In this document: positions 8,063 through 16,354 of the stretch, piece by piece
How the letters are laid out: every line of letters starts with the position of its first letter
Numbering within the stretch: the first letter of the stretch is position 1
DNA from: CAYJBH01 sp964371365
Lineage (GTDB): Bacteria; Bacillota; Clostridia; Oscillospirales; Ruminococcaceae
Direction: 5' to 3'
Assembly (NCBI GenBank): GCA_964371365.1
Contig: CAYJMO010000032.1
Span: forward strand, 1-22,710
DNA: 22,710 nucleotides
Program-made: the position numbers and the translations under genes
Notes under the pieces: model-generated
What the model was told of the DNA's origin: nothing
The model's database searches: none
What the model saw: only the letters and a program-made list of their open reading frames with translations

Positions 8063-8674
8063 TTAACCGCTCGACTTGCGTTTTATTACCTTTAACCGGC
8101 TGAATTCCTCCCGCTCTCGTTCCTCCAAAACACTTTGGATATAGCGGATATTGCTGTCAAAGCGAGGTATCATGATGTTGTCGAGCATGTTGGCACGACG
8201 CTTTGTTTTTTTTATCGCGACGGCAAGGCGGTAGACGCTGTTGTCGATACCGGCGAGCCGTGCCGACAGTTCCTTTACCTTATTAAAGGCGCAAAACGCC
8301 CTGTCCATCTCCCCCGACGTCTCCTGCATACCGTAGTATGGTATCAGTGGTTCCGAATCACCGCGGGTGGTGGGCAGGTCTACCCCCATTATACTATGAC
8401 CGCTCTGTCGAAATCCATCGTCCAGTGGCACATAATCCAAAGTTATACTATCAATTCCATGCATAACGTTCGCACGTTGCAAAGCCTCGTATGCCTCGAC
8501 AAAGGTCGCGGCGATATCCTTTTCTATGACAGCGACCTCCTCGATACGCTTCATCATCTCACGCATCAAAACATTGCGCTTGCGGTCCAGCAGGTCAAAC
8601 CCGAGGCGAGCAAGTGCAATATTCTTCTTGAGCATCATAAGATTGCCCTTGGTTGGGAAGATGTCGGTGGACAT
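8063..8674 (-). CDS. ntpD: V-type ATP synthase subunit D (central stalk)
   Basis: 203 aa. This is the rotor shaft that carries torque between the A3B3 head and the membrane ring. The N-terminal PTKGNLMMLKKNIALARLGFD segment followed by LLDRKRNVLM is the family hallmark, where the usual form is PT-x-x-x-L-x-x-L-K...LL-x-x-KR. The C-terminus (IKKTKRRANMLDNIMIP) is the matching second helix of the coiled-coil shaft. Length is normal. Start: ATG at 8674 has AAAAGGAG 4-5 bases upstream. It is the last ATPase gene and is separated from subunit B by 105 bp that hold an inverted-repeat element, whereas most other gaps in the cluster are 10-40 bp. Confidence 0.95.
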   Translation of the reverse strand: MSTDIFPTKGNLMMLKKNIALARLGFDLLDRKRNVLMREMMKRIEEVAVIEKDIAATFVEAYEALQRANVMHGIDSITLDYVPLDDGFRQSGHSIMGVDLPTTRGDSEPLIPYYGMQETSGEMDRAFCAFNKVKELSARLAGIDNSVYRLAVAIKKTKRRANMLDNIMIPRFDSNIRYIQSVLEEREREEFSRLKVIKRKSSG

Positions 8675-8695
8675 GGAGCTCCTTTTTTTGTGCGA

Positions 8696-8772
8696 TGTAG
8701 GGGAGGGGCTCTGCTCCTCCCGTCATAATTGTTAATCGGTCATATCGGGAGGGGTTATGCCCCTCCCCTACA
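8696..8772. repeat. 77-bp inverted-repeat element, copy 3, inside the V-ATPase cluster
   Basis: The left arm is 8696-8722 and the right arm 8746-8772, with the same TGTAGGGGAGGGG / CCCCTCCCCTACA ends as the other copies. The two arms agree in the outer 13 and inner 9 bases and differ at their centres (CTCTGCTC against a TTATGC-type centre). Total length equals copy 2 exactly. It occupies most of the B-D gap of the ATPase cluster. No coding sequence or U-tract accompanies it. Confidence 0.9.
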
Positions 8773-8779
8773 ATGGATT

Positions 8780-10156
8780 TTATCTTTTGGGCCTATAATA
8801 TTTATCCAGCAGCTTCTCGTCTACCCTCATCAGTTCCTCTCTGGGTAGTAGTGAGAGCAGTTCCCAGCCGAGATTTAGACTTCTTGCTATGGTGCGGTTT
8901 TCAGCCTTGTCTTGACCTAAAAACTCCGTCTCAAATCTTCTGCCAAAATCGAGATAACTCTTGTCGGTGTCGGACAGTTCCTCCTCACCTATGACCGAGG
9001 CAAGACCTCGCGCGTCCGCAACCTTGGCATAGCAGGCGAACAGCTGATTTGCAAGGTCGGGATGGTCGGCACGGGTGAATCCCTCGCCAATGCCGTCCTT
9101 CATCAGTCGGGACAGCGACGGCAGAACGGATATGGGGGGATATACGCCGGTCTGGTCGAGATATCTGTCGAGAACAATCTGCCCCTCGGTGATATAGCCG
9201 GTGAGATCCGGAATCGGGTGGGTGATGTCATCGTTCGGCATGGTTAGGATGGGGAGCTGTGTCACACTGCCGCCCCTACCCTTGATACAGCCGGCTCTTT
9301 CATATAGCGAGGCGAGGTCGGAGTATAGATATCCGGGATACCCCTTTCTGCCGGGGATTTCACCTTTACTGCTGGAGAACTCACGCAGTGCCTCACAGTA
9401 GCTGGTAATATCGGTCAGCACGACCAATATATGCATATTCAGCTCAAACGCGAGGTACTCCGCCGCCGTCAGCGCACAACGTGGTGTCAATATACGCTCG
9501 ATGATGGGGTCACTCGACAGGTTGATGAACATGGTCACACGGGAAAGTGCGCCACTCTCCTCAAAGCTTTTGCGGAAATATTCCGCGACGTCGTTGGTCA
9601 CACCCATCGCACAGAAAACTATCGCAAAGTCACTATCCTCGGCACTCTCAATGTGCGCCTGTCGCACAATCTGCGCCGCAAGGTCGTTGTGGCTCATGCC
9701 ACTGCCGGAGAAGATGGGGAGCTTTTGCCCTCTGATAAGAGTAATGAGCGTATCAATTCCGGTCACGCCGGTCGTGATTGTGTTGGATGGGTAGGCACGG
9801 CTGACCGGATTGATCGGTGCACCGTTGATGTCGGCAGGTTTGCCACCGTAGACCGGTCCGAGACCGTCGATAGGTGCGCCGGCGCCGCTAAATATGCGCC
9901 CCACCATCTCGGGTGAGAGCTCTATTTCGAGCGGGTGTCCGGTAAAACGCGTACGTGAACCGGAAAGCCCAAGTCCGGTCGTGCCGGAGAAAACCTGCAC
10001 GATGGCACGCTCTCCTTCCAGTGCAACAACGCGTCCAAGGCGAACCTCGTCTCGTCCTGTTCGTATCTCGACTAACTCTTCAAAGGCGACATCCTTGACA
10101 CCGTCCAGCACCACAATAGGTCCTGAGAGCTCGTTTAGTCCGATGTATTCTACCAC
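8780..10156 (-). CDS. ntpB: V-type ATP synthase subunit B (non-catalytic head subunit)
   Basis: 458 aa, the usual length. It alternates with subunit A in the A3B3 head. The degenerate nucleotide site reads GSGMSHNDLAAQI at 151-163 in place of a true Walker A, as expected for B subunits. GRIFSGAGAPIDG (87-99) and the SSKGEIPGRKGYPGYLYSDL segment are also diagnostic. The start codon is GTG at 10156, not ATG; GAAAGGAAG lies upstream at good spacing, and the next residues VEYIGLNELSGP match the family N-terminus. It begins 18 bp after the end of subunit A, so the two are surely cotranscribed. Confidence 0.97.
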   Translation of the reverse strand: MVEYIGLNELSGPIVVLDGVKDVAFEELVEIRTGRDEVRLGRVVALEGERAIVQVFSGTTGLGLSGSRTRFTGHPLEIELSPEMVGRIFSGAGAPIDGLGPVYGGKPADINGAPINPVSRAYPSNTITTGVTGIDTLITLIRGQKLPIFSGSGMSHNDLAAQIVRQAHIESAEDSDFAIVFCAMGVTNDVAEYFRKSFEESGALSRVTMFINLSSDPIIERILTPRCALTAAEYLAFELNMHILVVLTDITSYCEALREFSSSKGEIPGRKGYPGYLYSDLASLYERAGCIKGRGGSVTQLPILTMPNDDITHPIPDLTGYITEGQIVLDRYLDQTGVYPPISVLPSLSRLMKDGIGEGFTRADHPDLANQLFACYAKVADARGLASVIGEEELSDTDKSYLDFGRRFETEFLGQDKAENRTIARSLNLGWELLSLLPREELMRVDEKLLDKYYRPKR

Positions 10157-10174
10157 GCTAACTTCCTTTCGATA

Positions 10175-11935
10175 CTATCTTAATGCCGTCTTGATGCGTA
10201 TGACAATCTCGTCGATCTGATTCATATACTCGTCGAGCATCTCCGGTTTGTCGTTGGGCACATCGTATTTTATACGGTTAATGCGGTCGAATATGCCGGA
10301 GTCACGCAGTTCATAAAAAGGTATTTCCGCCTCGACCACCTCACAGGCGCGGTCGTACAGGTACATTATAACCTGCATCATGCGGCGCTGTTTGCCGAGT
10401 GGGACATAGGTGTCGTCCTTGTGATAGGCGTTTTGTTGCAAAAAGCCTATTCTGATAGCCGCCGCCACCTCGAGCGTCACCTTTTGGCTGTCCGGCAGGA
10501 CGTCGGTGCCGACTAGCTTGACAATCTCCATCAGCTTGCTCTCCTCACCGAGCAGGGCGACCATACGGTTGCGAAGGATGACGAAATCCTCGCCTACTTC
10601 ATTAATATAATAGTTGTTGAGGTCATTATAATACTCGCTGTAGGAGTCGTTCCAGTTGATAGCGGGGTAGTGACGAGCGTAGGCGAGCGCCTTATCAAGT
10701 GCGAGGAAACAACGCACAAAACGCTTTGTGTTCTGTGTTACCGGCTCAGAAAAGTCACTGCCCTGCGGTGACACAGCACCGATAATGGTGATACTGCCCT
10801 CACTGCCGTTGAGATTCTCGCTACAGCCGGCGCGCTCATAGAACTCGGCAAGCCGTGACGGGAGATAGGCAGGGTAGCCCTCCTCCGCCGGCATCTCCTC
10901 AAGGCGACCCGAAATCTCACGCAGAGCCTCTGCCCAGCGACTGGTGGAGTCCGCCATCATGGCGACGTGGTATCCCATGTCACGGTAGTATTCCGCAAGG
11001 GTAACGCCGGTGTATATCGAAGCCTCACGCGCCGCAACCGGCATGTTGGAGGTGTTTGCGATAAGTATCGTTCGGTCGGTCATGGGGCGGTTTGTCTTCG
11101 GGTCGATCAGTTCCCCGAACTCCTCCAAAACCTGTGTCATCTCGTTGCCACGTTCGCCACAACCTATGTATACAATGATATCGGCATCGCACCATTTTGC
11201 GAGCTGATGTTGGGTCATGGTTTTGCCGGTGCCAAATCCGCCCGGAATTGCCGCCGTGCCACCCTTTGCAATGGGAAAGAGTGCGTCCACAACGCGCTGA
11301 CCGGTTATCAGAGGTTTTGAGATAGGTTGACGGACACCGACCGGACGCGGACGACGGATAGGCCAATACTGTTTGAGCGTAAGATCATGGACATTGCCGT
11401 CCTCATCGGTGAGCTTGCAAAGTACGTCGTCGACGTTATACTCGCCGTCCGATACGACCTCGCTAACCCTGCCACAAAGTACCGGTGGCACCATACTGCG
11501 GTGTTCTATGACCGGTGTCTCGGGACATACGGCAAAGATGTCGCCACCCTTGACGAGATCACCGTCTTTCACCCTCAATGTGACCTGCCAACGTTTTTCC
11601 CTCTCTAAACTGTCGGCGGCTATACCGGTAGAGATAAAACTGCCGCTCATCTTCTCTAAAAAAGGAAGAGGGCGCAGAATACCGTCAAAGATGTTGGAGA
11701 TAAGCCCCGGACCCAGCTCCGCCGAGAGCGGCGCGCCGGTACCTACGACCGGTTCACCGACCTTTATACCTGCGGTGCTCTCATAGACCTGTATGGTGGT
11801 ACTCTTATCGGTGACGGTGATGACCTCGCCGACAAGTTTGGTGTTTGAAACCTCGACACGCTCCAGCATCTTAAAGGTATCACTGCCGGGAACGGTGACC
11901 ACCGGTCCGTTGACCGAATAAACTGTATCTCTCAT
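10175..11935 (-). CDS. ntpA: V-type ATP synthase subunit A (catalytic)
   Basis: 586 aa, the usual length. It is the ATP-hydrolysing or ATP-forming subunit of the soluble head. The Walker A motif is GGFGTGKT at 232-239, followed by MTQHQLAKW. The catalytic glutamate is Glu261 in GCGERGNEM. The non-homologous insert typical of A subunits lies between the N-terminal barrel and the Walker motif (about 110-190). SNMPVAARE and YRDMGYHVAMMADSTSRWAE further confirm the family. Start: ATG at 11935 opens the canonical RDTVYSVNGPVV. One AAAGGA lies almost against the ATG and an AGAGGA lies about 12 bases away, so ribosome binding is not ideally spaced. Subunit E ends 23 bp upstream. Confidence 0.98.
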   Translation of the reverse strand: MRDTVYSVNGPVVTVPGSDTFKMLERVEVSNTKLVGEVITVTDKSTTIQVYESTAGIKVGEPVVGTGAPLSAELGPGLISNIFDGILRPLPFLEKMSGSFISTGIAADSLEREKRWQVTLRVKDGDLVKGGDIFAVCPETPVIEHRSMVPPVLCGRVSEVVSDGEYNVDDVLCKLTDEDGNVHDLTLKQYWPIRRPRPVGVRQPISKPLITGQRVVDALFPIAKGGTAAIPGGFGTGKTMTQHQLAKWCDADIIVYIGCGERGNEMTQVLEEFGELIDPKTNRPMTDRTILIANTSNMPVAAREASIYTGVTLAEYYRDMGYHVAMMADSTSRWAEALREISGRLEEMPAEEGYPAYLPSRLAEFYERAGCSENLNGSEGSITIIGAVSPQGSDFSEPVTQNTKRFVRCFLALDKALAYARHYPAINWNDSYSEYYNDLNNYYINEVGEDFVILRNRMVALLGEESKLMEIVKLVGTDVLPDSQKVTLEVAAAIRIGFLQQNAYHKDDTYVPLGKQRRMMQVIMYLYDRACEVVEAEIPFYELRDSGIFDRINRIKYDVPNDKPEMLDEYMNQIDEIVIRIKTALR

Positions 11936-11958
11936 ATCCTTTAATGTTCCTCTGATAA

Positions 11959-12582
11959 TTAAACTATTATAAAGTCGTCGCCGGCATAAAATCGCTCACG
12001 TTCTGTTGCAAGACGGGAGTCCAGTGTGCAATCGTAGCGTTTACGACCGATTTTAAGTACAAAACCGCCTATCTTAATGGTTTCATCCGGTTCGATCTCG
12101 ATATTTTCTGATGCGTTAATCGCCGCGTAGTCCACATCAAAGCGGATAACGAGGGTGGATAGTAGGTTTGCAAAACACTCTACATCCCCCTTTTTGACCA
12201 GTAACTTCATATCCTCGCCGTCCATGACCGCATTGCCTATCTCATGCGAGTGTTCTATCAGGCGATCCTCCATGTTCTTTTTAAAAAGGACATTTGTGGT
12301 CAGATCGTCCAATTTTTGCTCGATGGAGCAAAACATCTCCTCGGCAAGCTCGGTGCGATATAGGAGAAGACTGCGGCGCAGTTCCTGCTCAGCCTTGGCG
12401 GTACGATGGTCCGCCTGCTGATTGACAATATCAAGCCGACGCACCAACTCATCCGACGGCACAACATTCAAACCGCGAAGTGCTTCACTGCGGTATTTTT
12501 GCGCATTTATGATGATCTGTTTCGCCTGCTTCTCCGCCGACGATAAAACCGATTGTTCAAATTTTTTGTAACCGTGGGGCAT
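11959..12582 (-). CDS. ntpE: V-type ATP synthase subunit E (peripheral stalk)
   Basis: 207 aa. The N-terminal half (to about residue 110) is a charged helix that would pair with the small G/H-like subunit to form the stator. The C-terminal half has the family signature IKIGGFVLKIGRKRYDCTLDSRLATERE, comparable to GGFVL...DNT-x-x-xRL-x-x in known E subunits. Start: ATG at 12582 has GAGGT a few bases upstream. It is preceded by an 88-bp gap from subunit F that contains a hairpin. In many bacterial clusters E lies next to K or C. Here it sits between F and A. Confidence 0.92.
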   Translation of the reverse strand: MPHGYKKFEQSVLSSAEKQAKQIIINAQKYRSEALRGLNVVPSDELVRRLDIVNQQADHRTAKAEQELRRSLLLYRTELAEEMFCSIEQKLDDLTTNVLFKKNMEDRLIEHSHEIGNAVMDGEDMKLLVKKGDVECFANLLSTLVIRFDVDYAAINASENIEIEPDETIKIGGFVLKIGRKRYDCTLDSRLATERERFYAGDDFIIV

Positions 12583-12614
12583 GTTTACCTCGAATTGGGT
12601 TTGTGGGCTTTCTT

Positions 12615-12668
12615 AGACTAATGACTAATGGTGAAAGGGGAATGGCTGTTTAGGTGAAAGCCTAAACA
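12615..12668 (-). other. Intra-operon hairpin and short direct repeat between subunits F and E
   Basis: A perfect 9-bp stem pairs 12645-12653 (CTGTTTAGG) with 12660-12668 around a 6-base loop, starting 2 bases after the subunit F stop codon. No U-run follows on the minus strand, so it is unlikely to terminate transcription. Upstream on the plus strand, GACTAAT occurs twice in tandem (12615-12628). A competing 7-bp pairing between 12605-12611 and 12655-12661 is also possible. A role in mRNA processing, stability or stoichiometry is only inferred. Confidence 0.6.
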
Positions 12669-12670
12669 GT

Positions 12671-12979
12671 TTAAACCTTAACCCCCACAACCTCATAGAT
12701 ATACCTCTTTATCGCCGCGCCTGCCTCATGGCCGTGGTGGCGGTCGGGTATTTCTACTATTAAGGGGGTGCGGCGGTTCATCTTGTAGCCGAACACTAAA
12801 TCGCGGTTTTGCTCGACCAAAAGACCGGTTATCAGCACAAGCCCGATATCGTCGGAGGAAAAGGCATGCTCTAACGCCTTTTCAACCTCCTCACTCGTGT
12901 GGGCGACGACGCCGTCCACACCGGCAAGGCGCATGCCGACCAAGGTGTCGACATTGTCGCTGACCAGATAGTACTTCAT
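12671..12979 (-). CDS. ntpG: V-type ATP synthase subunit F
   Basis: 102 aa, the usual length for this small central-stalk subunit that binds D. The N-terminus KYYLVSDNVDTLVGMRLAGVDG is the family hallmark, where known members read D-x-D-T-x-x-GFRLAG. A beta strand IGLVLITGLL and a C-terminal PLIVEIPD follow. Start: ATG at 12979 has AGGA about 8 bases upstream and lies 10 bp after the K stop codon. The longer frame to 13057 would overlap K and code for a serine-rich stretch unlike the family, so it was not used. The symbol follows the Enterococcus naming, where ntpG is subunit F. Confidence 0.92.
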   Translation of the reverse strand: MKYYLVSDNVDTLVGMRLAGVDGVVAHTSEEVEKALEHAFSSDDIGLVLITGLLVEQNRDLVFGYKMNRRTPLIVEIPDRHHGHEAGAAIKRYIYEVVGVKV

Positions 12980-12989
12980 CGCTTTTTTC

Positions 12990-13313
12990 CTAAACGAAGA
13001 TGATGATGATGGAGATAAGCATACCATAAAGCGCGATACCCTCACCCATAACAACAAAGATAAGGGATTTACCGAATGTGGTCGGGTCCTCGGTCAGTGC
13101 GCCTATCGCGGCGGCGGCGGTGTTGCCGACCGAAATGCCGGCGCCGATACATGCAAGACCGGTAGAAAGCGCCGCGCCGAGCATAGCAAGTCCGGTCGAG
13201 CCTCCATCTGCTGCCGCGGCGGTTGCCTCCGCCTCGCCTGAAACGGCGAGCGCCAACCATGCAACGCCGAACGCTGTTATCATAAGTATTCTCAGTATCT
13301 TTTTGATTGTCAT
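12990..13313 (-). CDS. ntpK: V-type ATP synthase subunit K (membrane rotor ring, single-hairpin form)
   Basis: 107 aa. An N-terminal hydrophobic segment (about 5-24), possibly a cleaved signal, is followed by one helical hairpin: helix 1 with GLACIGAGISVGN (about 52-64), a polar turn with EDP, and helix 2 with VVMGEGIALYGMLIS (87-101). Glu91 is at the position of the ion-carrying carboxylate and Tyr96 at the position of the tyrosine next to it. Enterococcal K is a double-length four-helix protein, while archaeal and Thermus-type proteolipids are single hairpins like this one. The helix-1 position equivalent to the sodium-binding Gln of Na+ rings appears to be Val, so ion choice is open. Start: ATG at 13313 has AAAGGA upstream. 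Confidence 0.93.
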   Translation of the reverse strand: MTIKKILRILMITAFGVAWLALAVSGEAEATAAAADGGSTGLAMLGAALSTGLACIGAGISVGNTAAAAIGALTEDPTTFGKSLIFVVMGEGIALYGMLISIIIIFV

Positions 13314-13344
13314 TGCTCTGTTCCTTTCATTCTGCTTTTTTTGC

Positions 13345-15255
13345 TTATCTTATGTTATCGTTAGGTTTAATCTGTAGAGGGGAGAAGGGTGTGCCACCTG
13401 CAAGATAGAAGCGGTTGAACATCTCATAGTATTCCAAACGCATGACCTGAATGCCGGCGATAAGCCCCTCTAATGCGATGACAAATATGTTACCTATTAT
13501 GACCACCGGTATAAAAAAGGTCGGGGACATCTCCGCGAGCACGAACACAACGGTCATCATGCCGGCATGGACGAGGACAAAACCGCCGACACGCATATAG
13601 GATAGTGTGTTGGAAACATAGGATAGTACCGTTTCAAACGTCTCAAAGAATGCCGCTAATACCACATCACCAAACTTTAGATCGGAAAGTTTATGCCCAC
13701 AGTAGAGGTGGGTTATAGGCTCTGCAAATGCTATTGCAAAAAAGCTGATAAGCAGTATTGGCAGGGTGATAAACAATGGGAAGCCGGTATGTAATAGTAG
13801 CGAGTCTACCAGCAGGAAAACGCCGGTGACATAAAACACCATGCCGGAGATCCCGTTCGGGGTGAAAAGTCGCTCTTTGAGCCGCCCCTCCTTGTGCGCC
13901 GCAACGAGCGAGAGGATTATGACTATTACGGTCATGAGCACACCGATACCGACCGAGAAAAGCAGTATATTGATCGCCCATTCGGAGGACAGGGCATGTA
14001 TCGGCTTTCCGGACATGCCGAACCGTTGCCACATCGGATCAAACAGATATTCAAACCCGAACACCGAACCGAATACCGAGCCGAAAAACATGGAGGAGAT
14101 ACCGCACCTTGTCATGACACCACCGAGTGCATGTTTTCGTTTTTTTGTGATAAACAGACCGATAAGTGCGAGCACAAGCCCCTGTCCGACATCGGCGAAC
14201 ATGATGCCGAAAAACAGTGTATAGGTGAGTGCGACAAACAGCGTTGGGTCGACGCCCCCCGCCTTTGGCAGACCGTACATCTCGACAAAAAACTCAAACG
14301 GCTTGGCGAACTTGTTGTTTTTGAGTTTGGTGGGCGGTGCAATTTCCGAGTTTTTGGTGTTCTGTTTAATCATATGCACCGACTCAATCTTTTTCAGCGC
14401 CTGTTCCGCCTCACTGAACCTGTCCTCCGGAATAAAACCGGACAGATAAAAGGAATAATCAAGCTGTGTCGCAAGGGAAGTGAGGTTGTAAAGTCGCTCA
14501 TGGTAGGAGAGGTATTTAGCGTAGTTTTTGAGCTTTTCCACCACCGCGTCCTCAAGACCGAATATGTCGGGAAGACCGGACAGCTCCTCTTTCAAACTGC
14601 GCTCATACATGTCAAAGATGGCGAGTGCATCCTTCGGTGTACCGTGAGCGAAGTCCGGAACACGGATACGCTCAAAATAAAGATCGTTGAAGATGTTGTC
14701 CACCACCGCGGAGTGTGGCGTATCGGTGAAATAGACCCCCCAATAAAATTCCCCGTCAAAGTCATACTGTTGAAATGTAAAGGGCTGGTCCTCAAAATAT
14801 TCCAGTTTCACCAGGCTGTCCTTGGGCAGTCGTCCAAAACGAACCTTGACAAAACTGCATTTAAAGATGTTGTCGAAGTTACTACCCATGTTGATGATGT
14901 GACCGAGCTGAATTTTCGCACGGTCAAACTCTGCAATCTCATCGGTAAGCTCGGCACGGCGTGTCGCAAGGTCTGACACGGTGCCGGCGGTGTCGTTGAC
15001 CAGCTCGGCAATCTCTTCAATGTCGTAGTGGGTGTCGTCGTAGTCGTCATAGTCCACGCTCGCACCGATGTCGTTCAACAGTCCGTTCGTCTTGTGCAAC
15101 AGGGAACGATAAGGGTTTTTCACACCGGTACCGTCACTGCTCTGAACAGCGCGATCGGGGTGAAAACACTTAAGACGGCAGAACTCGTCCAGCGTTTTCG
15201 GCAGTTGGGTGTCAAGTCCATATATATAGACATGTTTCATCGCAACGGTTGCCAT
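13345..15255 (-). CDS. ntpI: V-type ATP synthase subunit I (membrane stator)
   Basis: 636 aa, within the family range. The N-terminal half (to about 320) is cytosolic and helical and should clasp the peripheral stalks. The C-terminal half has about seven membrane segments. PFEFFVEMYGLPKAGGVDPT (319-338) followed by FFGIMFADVGQG matches the family junction. Arg555 in LSYMRV is the likely essential arginine of the ion channel. The end MFNRFYLAGGTPFSPL is also typical. Start: MATVAMKHVYIYG fits the usual MA-x-V-x-MKKV-x-x-x-G. The nearest AAAGGA is about 12 bases upstream and the next ATG, at 15240, lacks a site. Subunit K follows after 31 bp. Confidence 0.96.
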   Translation of the reverse strand: MATVAMKHVYIYGLDTQLPKTLDEFCRLKCFHPDRAVQSSDGTGVKNPYRSLLHKTNGLLNDIGASVDYDDYDDTHYDIEEIAELVNDTAGTVSDLATRRAELTDEIAEFDRAKIQLGHIINMGSNFDNIFKCSFVKVRFGRLPKDSLVKLEYFEDQPFTFQQYDFDGEFYWGVYFTDTPHSAVVDNIFNDLYFERIRVPDFAHGTPKDALAIFDMYERSLKEELSGLPDIFGLEDAVVEKLKNYAKYLSYHERLYNLTSLATQLDYSFYLSGFIPEDRFSEAEQALKKIESVHMIKQNTKNSEIAPPTKLKNNKFAKPFEFFVEMYGLPKAGGVDPTLFVALTYTLFFGIMFADVGQGLVLALIGLFITKKRKHALGGVMTRCGISSMFFGSVFGSVFGFEYLFDPMWQRFGMSGKPIHALSSEWAINILLFSVGIGVLMTVIVIILSLVAAHKEGRLKERLFTPNGISGMVFYVTGVFLLVDSLLLHTGFPLFITLPILLISFFAIAFAEPITHLYCGHKLSDLKFGDVVLAAFFETFETVLSYVSNTLSYMRVGGFVLVHAGMMTVVFVLAEMSPTFFIPVVIIGNIFVIALEGLIAGIQVMRLEYYEMFNRFYLAGGTPFSPLQIKPNDNIR

Positions 15256-15295
15256 AAAGATGTAGTTTCCTTTCCAAATTGTGTTGATTGATACA

Positions 15296-16333
15296 TCAAC
15301 CCCTCAAAAGTGCTTCAATCTCGGCAGGCGGCAGTTTATATCTGACACCCTCGATAACGTTAACTATGTTCAGCCGTTCCAGCTTGGAGAGCATGATAAA
15401 TGCGGCGAGTGACACGGAGGGCGAGGTGGTCAGATGTAGCATCATCAACGCCTTTTTATACCGTTTTTTTTGTTGCTGTATCAAAAAATCATCCGACGAG
15501 GGATTGCCGTATCTGCGGGTGACGCCCCCCGACTCTAACATGGTGCAAAGAGAGGGGAAATCCTCCGCCTCACACAGCTCATACAGCCGTTTTTTTGGAA
15601 TTAGGTAGCTATGCGGTATCATCAGACGTTTAAGCTCATCTGCTTTAAACGCTCTATGAAAAAACTTCTTTATACGTATCAGCGTGTTAATGTTGGTAAG
15701 CTCAAGTTCCTCTAAAAACAGCTTTTTGACCATGCGTTGTTGAGGTTTTGGCACGCCGTCCGATATGCCTTTAAAGACAGTTCGATAGTACAGGGTGCGC
15801 AGGTTTGTCTCGGCGGCGAGCAGTCGACGGGTGGGGGGCAGATCGCGAATTTCAAAGAGGATGCGGTGGTAGGGTGTGTGTGCAACCACCCGCAAAAGTC
15901 CGTCATAGTCACCCACCTTGGCGAGTTCTAAAAGGTCGAAGCCGAGCTTTTGTATTAAAAATGAGGGCAGGCTGGAGATGTACCGTTTTTCACCGCCCGA
16001 CGATAACAATGAGAGTGCAAGGAGCAACTCGCTCACCTCACAGTCAAGGATGAAAAATCTGCCAAACTCGTCACCGCGCGGCACATAGTGGGCAAGCCGC
16101 TCGTACTTTATATAGATGTCTTTGCGCAGTAGCTCCTCTATCTGGCCACGGTGGGGATCCTGCTCTGAAAGTGAAGCAAGGCTGTTTTCAAAATAGGGGT
16201 GGGATTTAAGATAACGCGCAATCTCACCCACGGTACGCTTGCGACAGAGTTCGCCATAGCTCTCACGGCTTATTCTGGTGCTGAACATACCCCGCGCTTT
16301 TGGTATTATAGCAGGGTTGGTGGTGAACGGCAT
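15296..16333 (-). CDS. ntpC: V-type ATP synthase subunit C (d-like central-stalk socket)
   Basis: 345 aa, near the usual 330-350. It caps the membrane rotor ring and couples it to D/F. Family features are the N-terminal ARGMFSTRISRESYGELC, the middle ELELTNINTLIRIKKFF (usual form DLLN-x-x-x-L-R-x-K), and the C-terminal LERLNIVNVIEGVRYKLPPAEI. Start: ATG at 16333 with AAAGGA about 10 bases upstream. It follows the small stalk gene by 21 bp and precedes subunit I by 40 bp. Having C near the front of the cluster, ahead of I and K, differs from the I-K-E-C-F-A-B-D order common in Clostridium and Enterococcus. Confidence 0.95.
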   Translation of the reverse strand: MPFTTNPAIIPKARGMFSTRISRESYGELCRKRTVGEIARYLKSHPYFENSLASLSEQDPHRGQIEELLRKDIYIKYERLAHYVPRGDEFGRFFILDCEVSELLLALSLLSSGGEKRYISSLPSFLIQKLGFDLLELAKVGDYDGLLRVVAHTPYHRILFEIRDLPPTRRLLAAETNLRTLYYRTVFKGISDGVPKPQQRMVKKLFLEELELTNINTLIRIKKFFHRAFKADELKRLMIPHSYLIPKKRLYELCEAEDFPSLCTMLESGGVTRRYGNPSSDDFLIQQQKKRYKKALMMLHLTTSPSVSLAAFIMLSKLERLNIVNVIEGVRYKLPPAEIEALLRG

Positions 16334-16354
16334 TAATAACTATTCCTTTATATT

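Noticed and set aside
2551..8772. Inverted repeats as insertion sequences, CRISPR repeats or terminators
   Set aside because: They have no transposase, no regular spacer array and no U-tract after the stems; they are best described as dispersed palindromic elements.
12980..13057. N-terminal extension of V-ATPase subunit F overlapping K
   Set aside because: It would overlap the K gene by 68 bp and adds a serine-rich stretch absent from the family; the ATG at 12979 has its own ribosome site.
13894..14976. Long plus-strand open frame (360 codons) opposite subunit I
   Set aside because: It lies wholly antisense to a confidently identified gene, lacks recognisable domains and a ribosome site, and is explained by codon bias of the opposite strand.
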